Positions 1-12,239 of a stretch of 64,000 nt of DNA are shown in pieces. Position 1 is the stretch's first letter. Every line of letters starts with the position of its first letter. The DNA comes from Trochalopteron elliotii (lineage: Eukaryota; Chordata; Aves; Passeriformes; Leiothrichidae). The notes below the pieces were generated by a model. That model was not told where the DNA came from. It saw only the letters and a list, made by a program, of their open reading frames with translations, and searched no databases. The translations under genes and the position numbers were made by a program. The DNA is taken from positions 698,389 through 762,388 of the forward strand of contig JANPWX010000211.1 of the NCBI GenBank assembly GCA_024734555.1, read 5' to 3'.

Positions 1-3000
1 AGAGCACTCAGCAAAGGAGAACTTCATAGGAGTCCTTAACCTGACTCTGAACAGGACAAAACAAATCAAGTCTTATGAAATCTGAAATTGTTTAATATAC
101 TTTAGGCAGTGCTGTTTCTTCAAGCAGGTTCAGGAACATTATAAATTTCTCTACACTACCTGAGCATTGTTTCCCAGTCCTGACCACACAGACAGAGAAC
201 AAAAGCCAAGCAGTCTGTCCCACTGGCCAAGACAAACATCCATCTACATCTTCTTGTGCCTGGTATTACTGTGGGCCCTGGAGGGATGCAAAAATGTACA
301 CCCACTGCTCCTCAAAATCTGACATTTGATTTCACTGAAAGCTGCTTAAATATCACAGAAATATCCAGGGAGTACTCAGAAATTATTTCTGGATCTGGTG
401 GTGAACTGGGACGGGATGGCATGGACGTCTGGGACACAAAGCAGAGATGGATGCAGGCCCAGGTCTGAAGGCTCCCCTCACACAAAGCTGATGAAGCCCT
501 GCAGCTGACAGCTCCAGGGTGTAGGGCAAAAGTGCCCAGGGGACCTGCCCAATCTCTCACAGCCCTTCCTGTCTTTAATATACCACAAGAATTTCTTGTT
601 GTTTGTTTTTATGTCTTTGACTCTTTGCTCTTCAAATTCCATTTCAGGCTCTTCAGTTTCCTTCTCACAGCGCCCACTTTGGTCTGTGCTCCTGTCTTTA
701 GGATTCACTAGTGTTGGATTTCCAGTTTCTGACAGCTATTTCTTTTGCTCAAATAACCTCCTGAACTTTGTGTTTAAGCATATGGATTCATTTGCCTTTC
801 TGCTCCTTTTCTCAAAGGGTGCTGTTCCTATTTGCAGTGACAGGCCGTGGGGTGCTTGAGCAGCTAACTATGCCTAAACTAAGATTTCAATTTCCACACT
901 TAATCACAGCCATATATTTAAACAATGTTCACATTGTTCTAGCAATCAAGAGGGGACCCCAAAAATGTTGGTCATTTTGTTTTCCTGTCTAATCTACACT
1001 GGACTTCAACTGTAAAATTCTACTGTGAGCATGAGACGAGCTGCATGCTTAAATGCAAGTCTCCATAAACCAGACCTACTCTTCAGCTAACTGAAGCATT
1101 AAAGGTAGAAAGTAATATTGGTGTCTCAATCAAATACAGCATTGGCATCTACAAAATCTGCCCATATCACATGGATAACCAGTGGGTTGTTTTAGCTACA
1201 TGTATTTGTGCAAAAGTTCAAATAGCAAAGCTCTCCAAGTGCCCTGGGCTCTGAAAAGCACAGCATCTCTGGAAATACTGCTTATTAAAACTTCTGGGCA
1301 TGGTTTGCCATCAAGATCTTAGAAGTTTGCATGTAAGTGACAAATACAACTTGAAAAAACTTTCCTTTTCCTGAGATGCTGGCAGACATCTCAGCCCAGA
1401 GTTCTCAGGCATCTGGGACTTGCTTTCCATTTCAACTAACCTGACAGCACAAAGTTAAAAAATAATTAGGGACTGATTTCCTTGCTACAAAAACCATCCC
1501 ATTCCTGCCAGCAGGGCAGCTCTGAGAGGAAAGTCCTCCTCCAACAAAGAGTATTGAAATTTGTCCCCCACCACTGCATGGCCTGTTTCAGGGGTCTTCC
1601 TCAATCAATCACTTTATCCACAGATTAATGACAAAAGTAAATTGCAATATATCATCCCTCACATCTTCAGTATCCTCCATGGATTTGCCTCCTTCAGCCT
1701 CTAAGAATTAATCCCCTCCACTGTTGCAGACCATCCATCATGCTCTTTCCCACTCTGATTCCCCATCTCCTTACACCACAGACTTCTTTCATCTCTGCTG
1801 CAGTCAAATTTTGGAACAGCTTTCTTAACTCTGCTAATCCTGATCTCCAGACAATTCTTCCTGCAGCCAGATGACCTCCACAAGTCTTTTCCTACCAGAA
1901 TTTTGTCATTTCATATTCCTTTGGGTTCAGCTACTGAACAGCAGAGAAGTTACACATACAATAAAAAGCAGTAAATTCATACTGCTTACCCAACTGAGCT
2001 GTACAGCTCCAAATGCACTTATTGGGGGTTAAAGCTTTTATATGAAATTTGTAAATAAATACAAATGTAATTTACCATGCTATCTTTTAAGTGCCCATTT
2101 GCTTTAGAAAGCACTTTGGAATACACTGATCAGCACATAAAATAATTATATCATACAAAAAGATTGAAATAAATGTCTTCAAGATGCAAGCAAATAGTAG
2201 AAGTTAATTTATATCAACGTTGTATTTTTTACCATCAATGAACAGTATTTAATAGATCTTTTGCAATTTTACTGAAGAAAGACAAAAGTACTAAAAATCT
2301 TAAAGATGTACTGCCTATTTCAGTCCCACTTATGTAGTAAAATGCAGGAGGGAAGGGCAGCACAGTTACAGTGAAGACAAAGACATAAAGGCATGAAATC
2401 TTGTCCATTTCACAGCTACCTTTGAAAAAAAAAATATTTTTCTACAACTTAGTGTTGCACATAAAAAAACAAATACAGCTGCCTGCTAAACACAAGCATG
2501 ACCAAGCTCTGCAGCCAGCAATAAAGACTTCCCACGTTGCAGCAGGGAGAGGAAGGAGCTTCTATTGAAGGACTGTCACACCTCTCAACAAACACAAAGT
2601 GTCTGTGCAGCCTGGCTCCCCTGGAACAGAGCCAGGCAAGCCCTTGGTGGGCCACCAGGACAGGCAGGGCTTTTCCCAGAAAAAAGCTGGAATTGCTGCT
2701 GCTCAGGGACACTTCTGCAAGCACAGAGCAGCAGCAGCACTGCCCAAACACCTGAGCAGCTCACAGCTGCATTTCTGTCTGATGCACCTCCAAGAGAGGA
2801 GAAACTTCTCAGAAACTCTGGAATGGGCATGTGAACTAAAGTCATTGAAAACTGCATTTGTTTGGGTGGCTTAGAGAAAACTGCAGATAATTCTGCAGTT
2901 TTTAATGAATTATTAGATTATTAACACTGCATGGAATTCATACATGAGAAAAACCTTATTCAACAATACAAATTACTACTCTGGCTTTATCCAGCCATCA

Positions 3001-4470
3001 GCCTACATATTTACACACTGCACAGTGATTTCATAATCTTAACTATTGACCAATTATACATGTTTTCAGGAAGACCGAGGACATTTAACTGTGAATGTAG
3101 CAGTGACAGGGGGAAGTAGGGTGTCCAAACCAGCCTTTCTTTCTGTGTGTCTTTCTAGCTGCTTCCCACCAGACTGTCTCCCTTCTGTCTCACTTTGCAG
3201 AGAGGCTTTCCTGGAGTATCAGCCTAAACTTTTCCTGTCAGGTTAGTAGGTAACACTCTCTCCTTTTTCTGAGGACAGACCAGCTGCTGAATACAGATTT
3301 CTATATTAAAAAAAAAGAAGGAAAAAGAAAAAGAACACAAACCACCACCGACAGAAAACCCACCACACCATTCCAACACACCAGTAAAAGAACCAAGCTT
3401 CAATTGTTTTGAAGTGCCCAGCTCAGAGATCACTGAAATCAGAGGCTGGAGTATCATTCTTCCAGACATTTCCTCCTCCTCTTTTAAGTCTGAATTTAGG
3501 AGTTACAGATTTGTCCAGATTTTCCCTCCACATCCCTCAGACCCAGCAAGCATTCCTTGAGCTGCTGGGAAGCCCTGATGCCTGGAGCTGCACCCCTGTG
3601 CTGTGTGTAACAACCCAGGGAACTCTGCATTAGTGATGCTCTGCTGAGCACAGGGGCTACCAGCTACCTAAAAGCATCAGACATTTTTAAAGTCACTGCT
3701 GTGCAACTGGCCTAGACATTTGTAAAAAATGACATTTCCCAAAATATTCAGGATTCCAGCAACAGGACATTGGTTTGCAAACAGAGGAATAGAGAAGTGT
3801 TAACCTGGAGCCCCAGAGTTCCTATATTATCATAATTCTCAGGAACTGATAAGAAAGCATAACTGGCTTTGGGGGAAAAATATGGTAATGCCTTTAAAAA
3901 TTCCTTTTTTTTTTTCTTTTTCAGGCATTCCTTAAAATCTTTATTCAAAATCCACAAAACTCATCTCATTTTCTGATGATAAATAAACGGATACACCAAC
4001 CATGTTTTCCTGCTTTGCTGAAAAAAGGGGTTTTTTTCAAGAATACAGAAATGGTAGCAAAGTATGAACTGTTATATAGAAAACATTCTAAAAATAAAAG
4101 AGAAGTAAGCATCAGCATGGAATAAACTATCACCTAAAATCAACTAACTAGAACTGTGTCTCTTCGAAGAGCAAAATCTGATATAGGAATAAGGTCACAG
4201 ATCCTTTCACATCACCCAGAGCCAAGCAACTCTACCAAAAGCAGCAGATCCCACTCAGGAGCATTCCCAGGGATCCCCAGCAGTGTGGCCACATCTGCAC
4301 TTGATTGACTGGAGATCTGACTCCAGCACCACATAAGGAAAGATCTTTTTTGATGGCAAGTGTGAAATTCTGATCTGGCCACAGTGAATACAAGTGAGCA
4401 TTTTCTGAGGTGTCTGTTATCTGCGCTGGCAGAAAGCAAAGCCTGCACAGCTCTTCCCACATCACTGATT
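1..4470. other. unique non-coding sequence, left end
   Basis: No gene is supported here. Stops are frequent in all frames and no family is recognisable in the open frames. A GC-rich, stop-poor patch at about 2540-2870 opens four overlapping frames of 70-100 codons on both strands, which is what base composition alone would give. Short A and T runs occur near 3309 and 3905. No transposon, tRNA or satellite was recognised. Confidence 0.6.
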
Positions 4471-4473
4471 TAC

Positions 4474-4503
4474 CTCCACATTTCCATTATCTCTCTGTAT
4501 TGC
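4474..4503 (-). other. candidate 30-nt minus-strand microexon (weak)
   Basis: On the minus strand a tract ending in TTTATCAAAG is followed by 30 bases and then a GAG|GTAAAT donor. The 30 bases are open in phase 0 (AIQRDNGNVE) and in another phase (QYREIMEMW). The flanking sites are acceptable but not strong. Splice-like pairs this good occur by chance in 64 kb, so this is only a lead. No gene is recognised. Confidence 0.12.
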
Positions 4504-7500
4504 CTTTGATAAACAAGTTATACCTTGAGGTCAACAGCATTTCTTTAAAACTGGGGTAAAACACCTATTTTTCATCTCTCAGCTCAGTTCTCCCACTGCT
4601 ATCGAGCAAAATCCCTCACACTCAATTGTGATTGTTTGTCTTATGCACCAAGTTAATAAACAACTTTTGAGTTCACAATCTTTGCTTACTATAAACACTT
4701 ATATTACACAGTCCCAAACTGCAACATAAAAAAAGCAATCTTAATTGAGCAATTAAGAAATTAGGCCATTAAGAATTGCTTCAGAAATTAAGCAATCTTA
4801 ATTTATTTATAGTTAGCCTTACTAAGCCCAAAGGAGCACTCACATGCACACAACTGAATGTGTTTCTGAGTCCCACCATGGTTTGGAATGAACAGCACAG
4901 ACTTAAGTTATAAAACCTGAGGTCAATTTCTCCTTAAATGCTTCCAAAAATTCTGTAATTTCACTGGAATCTGCTACTGTATAGATATGAAACTGTACTC
5001 TGAGCTTTCCTTTTTTTTTTTCTGCAGCCTTATTCCCCCACCACCAGCTTCCTGACAGGTGAGATATTTTTCTACTGACAGGCTAGCAATTAACCTGCTG
5101 CCACAAAAGAATAACAGAGTAAAACAAAATGTGAAAAATGAAAGATTCATCATAGGTATCACAGAGAAATCTAGAAACAGCATCACTTCAATTAAGGTTC
5201 TTTTCCCTATGGTCATATAGTTTCTCCTGTACAAATCCACTGTTGTTCAGTTATTACTTCAATCTCAGGATTTAATTTCCTCCTCTGCACTTGAGATGCA
5301 AGTAGGAAGGAAAGCAGAGAATGAAAAACTGAAATCAAAGTCACTACACAGATCTTGTACTTCACCGTAGCTGATAAACCAGGAGCAGAAGGTTCAGCTC
5401 CTTTCTCCCCAGTCCCAAGTGAAACTGAGCCAGCTTTAAAATCCCAGTTACTTTTTCCTCCTCAGAAAACTGAGTGGCTGGTGTTGGCTTTTGTTTGGTT
5501 ATTTCAATTTCTCACTAACATTTCTGCCTCCTCAATGACAAAGCTCAAAACATTGAGCAGAAATTATTTTAGCTTTGCAAACACTTATGCTCAAACATCT
5601 TCAGCAGCAAAAAAACCACTTTCACACGTTTATTCAAATGCCACTGTGTTGATTGAAAAATATTTTGACAAAAAAACCTTAAGGCAATTTATCACTTCTC
5701 TTACACATTCCTATTTCTGGAAGTGACTTCCTTCTACAGGAGCTGCCATGCAAGCAGCACAAATGCCTTGGCAGCAGCCAGGAGCAGCTGCCTGGATGCC
5801 CTGAGTGCATCCACTCCTGGATCCAGCCCCGTGTGCCCGGGCTGCCTGAGCTGGGAACTTGCACAGCAGCTGCTCCAAGCCTCTCCCAAGCTTTTATCCT
5901 AAGGACCAGCCCCAGGCAGGATGGTGCATGCTGGCTGTGGGATGTTTGTTTCCACCTCACCTACCTTCAACCATTACACTTCACAAATTGTACCTGCAAA
6001 GAAGAATCATCTAAGACATTCTCAATAAGCATCTCTCTGTACAAATTAAAAAACAAAACAAAAAACCAACAGTTAAAAACAGTTAAATGTTTTTAAAAAG
6101 TTGTTTGACAGCTGCCAAAAAAATACATATTTATATATGCCAGTTGAAATTCCTTTGTGAAAATAGCTGGCTTCCACTGTGCCACCTGAGAGGTTTAAAG
6201 CACTGACCATCCAAATGGCAAACCAGAGAATCTGAAGTTGTAACTCTAGGCTATCTCTCCTGCATATTAGAAATACACACCTGCTTGAGTGAAACAAAGA
6301 TGGCTTATTTAGCCTAAACACAATCAATTTATTGCAGACAGGAGAGGCACCAACACAGAGAATACACTCATGGAGAAGGGGTTAAGCACACAAACTCCAC
6401 ACAACACAGGAGACCCATAAGCCACACACAACACAACCCCCAGAATAATAAATCCTGACCATAAATGGTACAAGATCTTTGAATGATGCATCTGTCAGAT
6501 TATACCAGCAACAGACATGGTATTAAACTGTTGGTGCCATCCTGTCCCCTCCTCTCATGTAGAAAATCCAACACAGGAGGCAGGTAAAGCTCTCCCCTGC
6601 ACAGAAAACATGTTCCAGGAATGGGAGGTGATTTCTACCCCTCAGAACAGCACAAATGGAAATCCTTCAGACACATCTGTCTACAGGAGAAGTTCCTATA
6701 GATCCACAGAACACTGGGAAGGGGGCAAGAGAGGAGAACTGATGAACCTGTTTCAGGAATCTGAAAGTTTAAATAAGAAAAAGTCTATTACCAGATGCCT
6801 TCATGTTCACTATTCAAAAACCTACACCTGCACTGGAGAATTCTCAGGAGTGAGAAAAGCTTAAAAATTACCAAGCTAATGAGACACAACTGCCATTTAC
6901 ATGATTCTACTAATCCCAGAGGTTTAATCCCAGCAGTGCTCAGCCAGTTTTTGCTCAATGCACAGCCAGCCATTCACTCCCAACTGAAATTAGTCAAGCT
7001 CTTGTGAATGACGATTGAGTAAAAGAAGAGTTATGACTTAAAGAACTGGTCCCAGGATGTCAATCCACTGCCATGAAAATGAAAACTGTGTCCTGTATGC
7101 ACACAATGCTTGCTGGTACTACTGGGAGATACTCACTGTTGAACAGGCACAGAAATGAAGGCTTTTTTTTTAAATTTATTTTTAGGCTGTGATGAAAATC
7201 CCATTAGGGAAATTACCTCTGCAAAACTACAAGTGGACAGTACCTCAAAGCAAGCCACCAAATGTTTCCACACTTAGGGTCACAAAACTTTGCAAAGAAA
7301 CAAGCACACTCCAAAACATTGCTCCATTAAATTCCCCACCTCCTGACACAACATGTTGGACATTTCCAGGAATTTCACCTCCTGAGCTCAGAACCTTGGA
7401 GACCAAGGTCTGCAGCAGTGATGAAACCAGGAACAACAGCACGGGCCTGAACACCACAGGGAAGACAAGAAAAAAACAAGTCAGGGAAACTCAGAGCCAT

Positions 7501-7790
7501 ACCAAGCCAGGAATCTGGCAGAAGCAGCCTCCATACAACCACATGATCCAGGGAGAGAAGAGGAGGGCATTTGAGCACAGCCCCGGAGGAGAGGGGTTAA
7601 CCAGTCCAAAAACACAGCCTTATTACCCATGGCACTAGAGAAGATGCTCTAAAGTACTGAGATTTACAAGCACTCCCAACTGAAATACTAACATTTCATT
7701 AACTGGTGTGTTTTTCACACTAGAAAACTAGACTAAATTAGGGAGCCAACATAACTTCTAAGCACCCTCAACAGAAAATTAATTATCTCA
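4504..7790. other. unique non-coding sequence
   Basis: No gene or transposon is recognised apart from the repeat module at 4734-4803. The open frame at 5355-5726 (123 codons) and the one at 7189-7638 (149 codons) have no recognisable domain. The region 5730-5960 is GC-richer than its surroundings without being a CpG island. Confidence 0.55.
4734..4803. repeat. nested direct and inverted AT-rich repeats
   Basis: A 13-base direct repeat, AGCAATCTTAATT, occurs at 4734-4746 and again at 4791-4803. Between and across the copies are two inverted repeats. TCTTAATTG (4739-4747) faces CAATTAAGA (4750-4758) with a two-base centre. AAGAATTGCTT (4771-4781) faces AAGCAATCTT (4790-4799) with one bulged base. 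The block could fold into two adjacent hairpins. It may be simple AT-rich slippage or a decayed element; no function is shown. Confidence 0.7.
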
Positions 7791-7843
7791 GAGAAAGAAT
7801 CATCCTTTTGGGAGAATCACCTCCCAAAAGGACTTCAATTCTC
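7791..7843. repeat. 12-bp perfect hairpin with extended arms
   Basis: TCCTTTTGGGAG (7803-7814) and CTCCCAAAAGGA (7821-7832) are perfect inverted copies around a six-base loop. Outside this core, GAA (7797-7799) can pair with TTC (7834-7836), and GAGAA (7791-7795) with TTCTC (7839-7843). This gives a stem of about 20 pairs with small internal loops. It is short for a microRNA precursor. It could be a structured RNA element, a binding site or chance. Confidence 0.7.
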
Positions 7844-7849
7844 GTGAAA

Positions 7850-9585
7850 GTACATAAAGATTTCACTAATATTTTTCAAAAGCACATCTTCCATAATTTC
7901 CATGGTTTCTTGTTAGGGAAAGCTCAGCTGATGCTTTGAAATGGTAACTAAAAGGTTCTGTTCTAATTAAGGAGAATATTGTCCATCTGTTACAGATGCA
8001 GGAAGGACCAATCAGAAGAACAATGTCTAATTTGATCAACCTCAACTGGCCAGGTTAATCCATGAATGGGTCCAAACAAATATATAATCTTTTCTAATCA
8101 CTACTAGAACAGCTGCACTAATCCAATTGGATGCATATAATGTTCACCATATTTATTTTAAGTATTCCACCCTTTTCCTTCCTCTTTACAAGCTATATTC
8201 AATTACTTTAAGGCTTTCCAAGGTTTTGGAATTTTATTATGAAACCAGAAAAGTTACCTAGGGAGTAAATTGTTTCACAAAATAAATTTTTTTTGGCAAA
8301 GAATGCTCATTCCTTCCTTGGTCCTCCATGAAAAATGGTAAACCATCATTTTGGAAAACAATAATCCTTCTGGTGTAAGGGACCTGGCAATGTTTGCAGG
8401 CTTTAATTTTGCCTCAAAAGGTATCTGAGAAACAGGAGGCAACTGCAATTAATCACCTCTCCCAGCTACAGATTTTTAGAACTGCCCAGTGGCCATCCTC
8501 ACATCACCTATTGATACTCACTGGGCAACTCCTCAGACCAGATGGTTCCCCCCATTCCAGGGGGTCTTTAACCCCAAAAAACCCATGAAGAAGAAAAGGT
8601 CCTCCCTCCCATCTGTGGTGGACCTGTTTACAAACACTGGGAGGAAGAAGCCAACAATAAAACAAATCCACATCCACTGGAAGGGGCTCTTGGGGGGAAT
8701 TCCCTCAACCAGCTCCACACTGGATGGTCTCTTTCTCGTAGCAGTGCTGGATTCACAAAACTGCCTGTGACCAGTTTGGTGAGAGGAAAATGGAACTGAT
8801 CTCCTCGGGAAATGAAGCTGGAGGTGCAAATGGCAATAGCTGAGCTGGAAAAGGGAATCCTGTGCTGCCATCAAGAGCAGATAAAAGTACATAAAGTCAA
8901 GAGCATTGGCCTCTCTGCTCCTGTGGTGCCCCTGAGGTACCAGAACCAGGCCCAGGAGCACAAGGAGCATCAGGGACTGACATTCACTGCCCTGACACAA
9001 ACTGTGGAATAACTAATGTGGCTTCTGCAAAGTGTGAACAAAAGTTACCCAGCAACACTGGATGGGGGATACAGGAACTTCTTCATGCATTTGATAAACT
9101 TTCATTTTAATTGCACCACTTACACTTGCTTCTTGCTTTCTTCCCCTCACTTAATGAAGCACAGAAAATCCAACCCTTCTCTAACTTCACTGATGTCAGT
9201 CTAGGAATTGGATGTTTCCTTCATTTATCTTGATTATCAGTGTGGCAATAAGAATCATTACCTATTTCATCCTGACCCTACCATTCTACTGTCCTCATTT
9301 GGAGGAGGCCTGCCACCATTGATTTATTCCCAGGCAAATCTTTCTCTTGTTTTCAACTGTACAAATGCATACAATAGAAAAGGTGTTTCATTTCCTGCTA
9401 TCAAGCTGGATGTTTTGATTAGAACAAACTCCAAGACCCTGTGTGTAAAGTGAGTGTCAAGCAAAAGGAGCTGCAACCCTTTCAAGAGATGCTATTCTGC
9501 AACTGAATCCATAGTTTTTTGAGAGAATTTAGGAAAAGAGAATCATCTAGGCTTTTCTGCTGGGATTATTTAAAAGTTGACTAAT
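7850..9585. other. unique non-coding sequence
   Basis: No gene is supported. Both strands stay open around 8490-9010 (155 codons on the minus strand at 8533-9000, 93 and 66 codons on the plus strand), but none of these frames resembles a known domain and no convincing splice frame surrounds them. Confidence 0.5.
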
Positions 9586-9589
9586 GAAA

Positions 9590-10010
9590 TGAGACACTTA
9601 ATTCCCTCAGGCGCGTTTTAAAAATCTTTGCATTTAATAATTAATCCCAGTTTGATTATGCCAGAGAAGAATATTTAGATAGCATTGAGATTAGGGCTAT
9701 GTAGCTCCACCCAGCTCCAGGTAAGCAACAGGAATGTTGAATATCTGAAGCAGAGCATGATATATTCCTGCTCACGTCATAAAGCTGATAAAACACATTT
9801 CAGATGCTGTGAAATGTGGCCAAATTAATATTCTGGGAACCAATTACTCTCTGTATTTCTTACGTTTACCAGGTTTTATCTGGGCAATCTCAATATTGTG
9901 TAAATAGAGCCTGTCTCTTCTATAGCTAATGTAAAATAATATTGTTAATATAGGTTTTCTCCTTAACAGGGAGAAAAAGTGAAGCATTCATTATGTAAAA
10001 AAAAAAATCA
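9590..10010. promoter_or_regulatory. possible conserved enhancer, POU/homeodomain motifs
   Basis: This AT-rich stretch has a motif cluster at its left end: TTTGCAT (9627-9633), TAATTA (9638-9643) and an overlapping bicoid/OTX-type TAATCC (9642-9647). It is free of simple repeats and of recognisable transposons, as vertebrate conserved non-coding elements usually are. Conservation itself cannot be seen from one sequence, so the call rests on motif density and texture only. Confidence 0.3.
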
Positions 10011-10489
10011 CCCCTTCAAATAGATCTTAGACCTCCACATGTCCCATTTCTAACAGATCCACATAACAATAAACTTCTAATTTCCTCCTGCAGCACTTCT
10101 CAGCATCATATCACCCTTTCCCATCACCAATGACAAGCATAGCAAATCTTTAACAAATGTCCTAGAGGGCTCTACAACACTTCTTATAAGTTACTTAATA
10201 AAACTGTTTCATTCATAAGTGTCTAGAGAGTTGCACGTTGATAGCTTGGAAAAGGGTTAAAAATGCAACTTGGATTTCCTAAGGGTTTACAGTGGAAGAT
10301 CAACATTAGTAGTAATAAAGACTCCAATTTAACACTTAAGGCAGGTTATAAATAAAAGGTTTAAAGACAGAAAAATAGTAGTTCTTAGATGGAAAAAGGG
10401 GAGATTTTGAAAGCTGAGAAAGTTAAATAAAATGTATTGGAAGCATGCCAAGTTTAAAAATATTTTCATCTGTACTGTTTCTGAAGTAT

Positions 10490-10625
10490 AATATAAACAA
10501 AACCTATCATCTAATTAAGCTAATTACATCGATAATACACAATTAATTCCACTGCAGCCTTGGCAAAGATGATGAGATGATGATTCACAGAAAGGTATTT
10601 TTTCTGTCTAATTACAAGACAAAAT
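10490..10625. promoter_or_regulatory. homeodomain core cluster (possible enhancer)
   Basis: Homeodomain cores TAATTA occur at 10512-10517, 10521-10526 and 10609-10614, and the palindrome AATTAATT lies at 10541-10548. That makes four cores in about 105 bases. ATCGAT (10528-10533) sits between them. Such spacing is typical of developmental enhancers, but AT-rich sequence produces these six-mers often, so function is inferred only. Confidence 0.3.
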
Positions 10626-12190
10626 GTGAACACAGCTGGGTGAGGATCTCAGTGGCAGCACTGATTTCTGGGGTGCAAGGCTGATCTGCACCAGATGAGG
10701 GGGTGGCTTGTGGCCACACACTCCAGTGGCTGCTGTCAAACAAGGAGGTTGCTGGGGACACCTGGGGACACCCAGTTCAGCAATCCCCCCTTTAACCTGG
10801 GCCACCTCTGTGACCCACTCTGCTCAGCTGCTCCCCTCTTTCTGCAGTCAGAAACCCCCAGCTCCTGAGCTCTGCCTTGTTTCCCTCCCTCTGCACTGGG
10901 ACTTGGTTTTCATGGGGGGCTTCTGGCTGCTCCAGGGCACTGGGAGAACGCAGAGTTTAGGAAATACAGCAGATGGTCAGTGTGAAAGAATGTCTTTGTG
11001 GGCCACAAACCCCTGTCAGCAGTGAGCTCATGGCATGAGCAGCTACGTGATCCTTCCCACTGTGACACCCTGCTCAGCCCGGGCTCCTCCCTGGACACTG
11101 TCACATTATCCCATGGGCAACGTGACACCAGGCACAGCACCCTGCAGGGCCATTTAGTGGCATTGCAGAGACCCAGCATTTACTTGAAAACCAGGATAAT
11201 GAAAGGCTGTTCGTTTTGGGGGCAGGAATGTCACCAGGACATGGGGCTCTGCTGGCAGGGGTTTGGAAGGAGGCTGAAAGGCTGGACCAAGTTCACAGGA
11301 CATGGCAAAAACTCTGCACCAAATCACATCTTAAACAGAAATAATGGCACATGCATCAGCTAAAGACACTGATTCCACCACTATTTCAGCTGATTTTGAG
11401 CATTCATCAAAATCTGTGTGTGCTTAACCCTAAGTTTCAGAATTGCTGTGAATTTATAGCGTTTATTCATTTTCCAGTATCCAACCATTTCTACATCATT
11501 CCCAGCCTCCATGGCAATAAAGAGAACTCTGCCAACACTGAAGGGCACACACAGTTACCACATCTGCACCCAGCCTGACACAAAGGCCTGAAGACAGGGA
11601 GCTCCTGCTCCTCTCCAAGGTCTGCAGGAGTAAAGCTGCAGTGACAGTGTCTGGGTACCAGCATGAACAGAACCATCTGTCCTTTACACAGGACTGGGGG
11701 CTGATGCTGGACAGGCTGGGCTGGAGCTGGTACAGGACAGAAATAACAGGAAAAACAATACAGGAGATTCACAGAGATATGGAAGCAGAAAGGGAGAGAA
11801 TAGGACAAGAAATACAGGACAGTAATAACTGCCAAGGCAAAGCAGATTTTCCTGTGAGGGGGTAAGATAGAGAAGACAGCACTAAACTTAATCCATGCAT
11901 GCAGAACTGAACCTTGGCAAGCCCCTACTGCAAAAAGCAAAGGCCTAAATAAAACTAAACTCTTGTCAGCACAGTCATAAAGTCGAAAGAATTCAGGTAT
12001 TTCTCCCAAAACAGTATCTAAAACTCAGGGCTTAAAAACCTTGTTGCTGAAAGAAGCCAGGATGGCCCTGCACAGCAGTGTGTGCTGCTGACTCCAGCTG
12101 GGAGAACAAGCTGGAAGCTACAGCTCCACACGTCCTCCACCAAGGGAATGCACATTCCACCCTGCCCATGTGCAGCACCCCAGCTCTGCA
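10626..12190. other. unique non-coding, GC-richer
   Basis: The stretch is moderately GC-rich and stop-poor, so long frames appear on both strands (for example 172 codons at 11491-12009 minus and 121 codons at 10998-11363 plus). None shows a recognisable domain, and they overlap one another. No transposon was recognised. Confidence 0.5.
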
Positions 12191-12195
12191 GGCTG

Positions 12196-12237
12196 CCTGG
12201 AAAGGAGAATTCAACTCCTGGAAAGGAGAATTTAACC
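12196..12237. repeat. 21-bp tandem duplication
   Basis: A 21-base unit beginning CCTGGAAAGGAGAATT is present twice with no gap (12196-12216 and 12217-12237), differing at two bases. The period is a multiple of three, so frames crossing it repeat a seven-residue unit (WKGEFN on the plus strand). The EcoRI-like GAATTC in the first copy is GAATTT in the second. It is most simply a replication-slippage duplication. Confidence 0.9.
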
Positions 12238-12239
12238 CT

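Noticed and set aside
7189..7638. 149-codon plus-strand frame with hydrophilic composition
   Set aside because: No recognisable gag, zinc-finger or other motif, and no poly-A tail or target-site duplication suggesting a retrogene.
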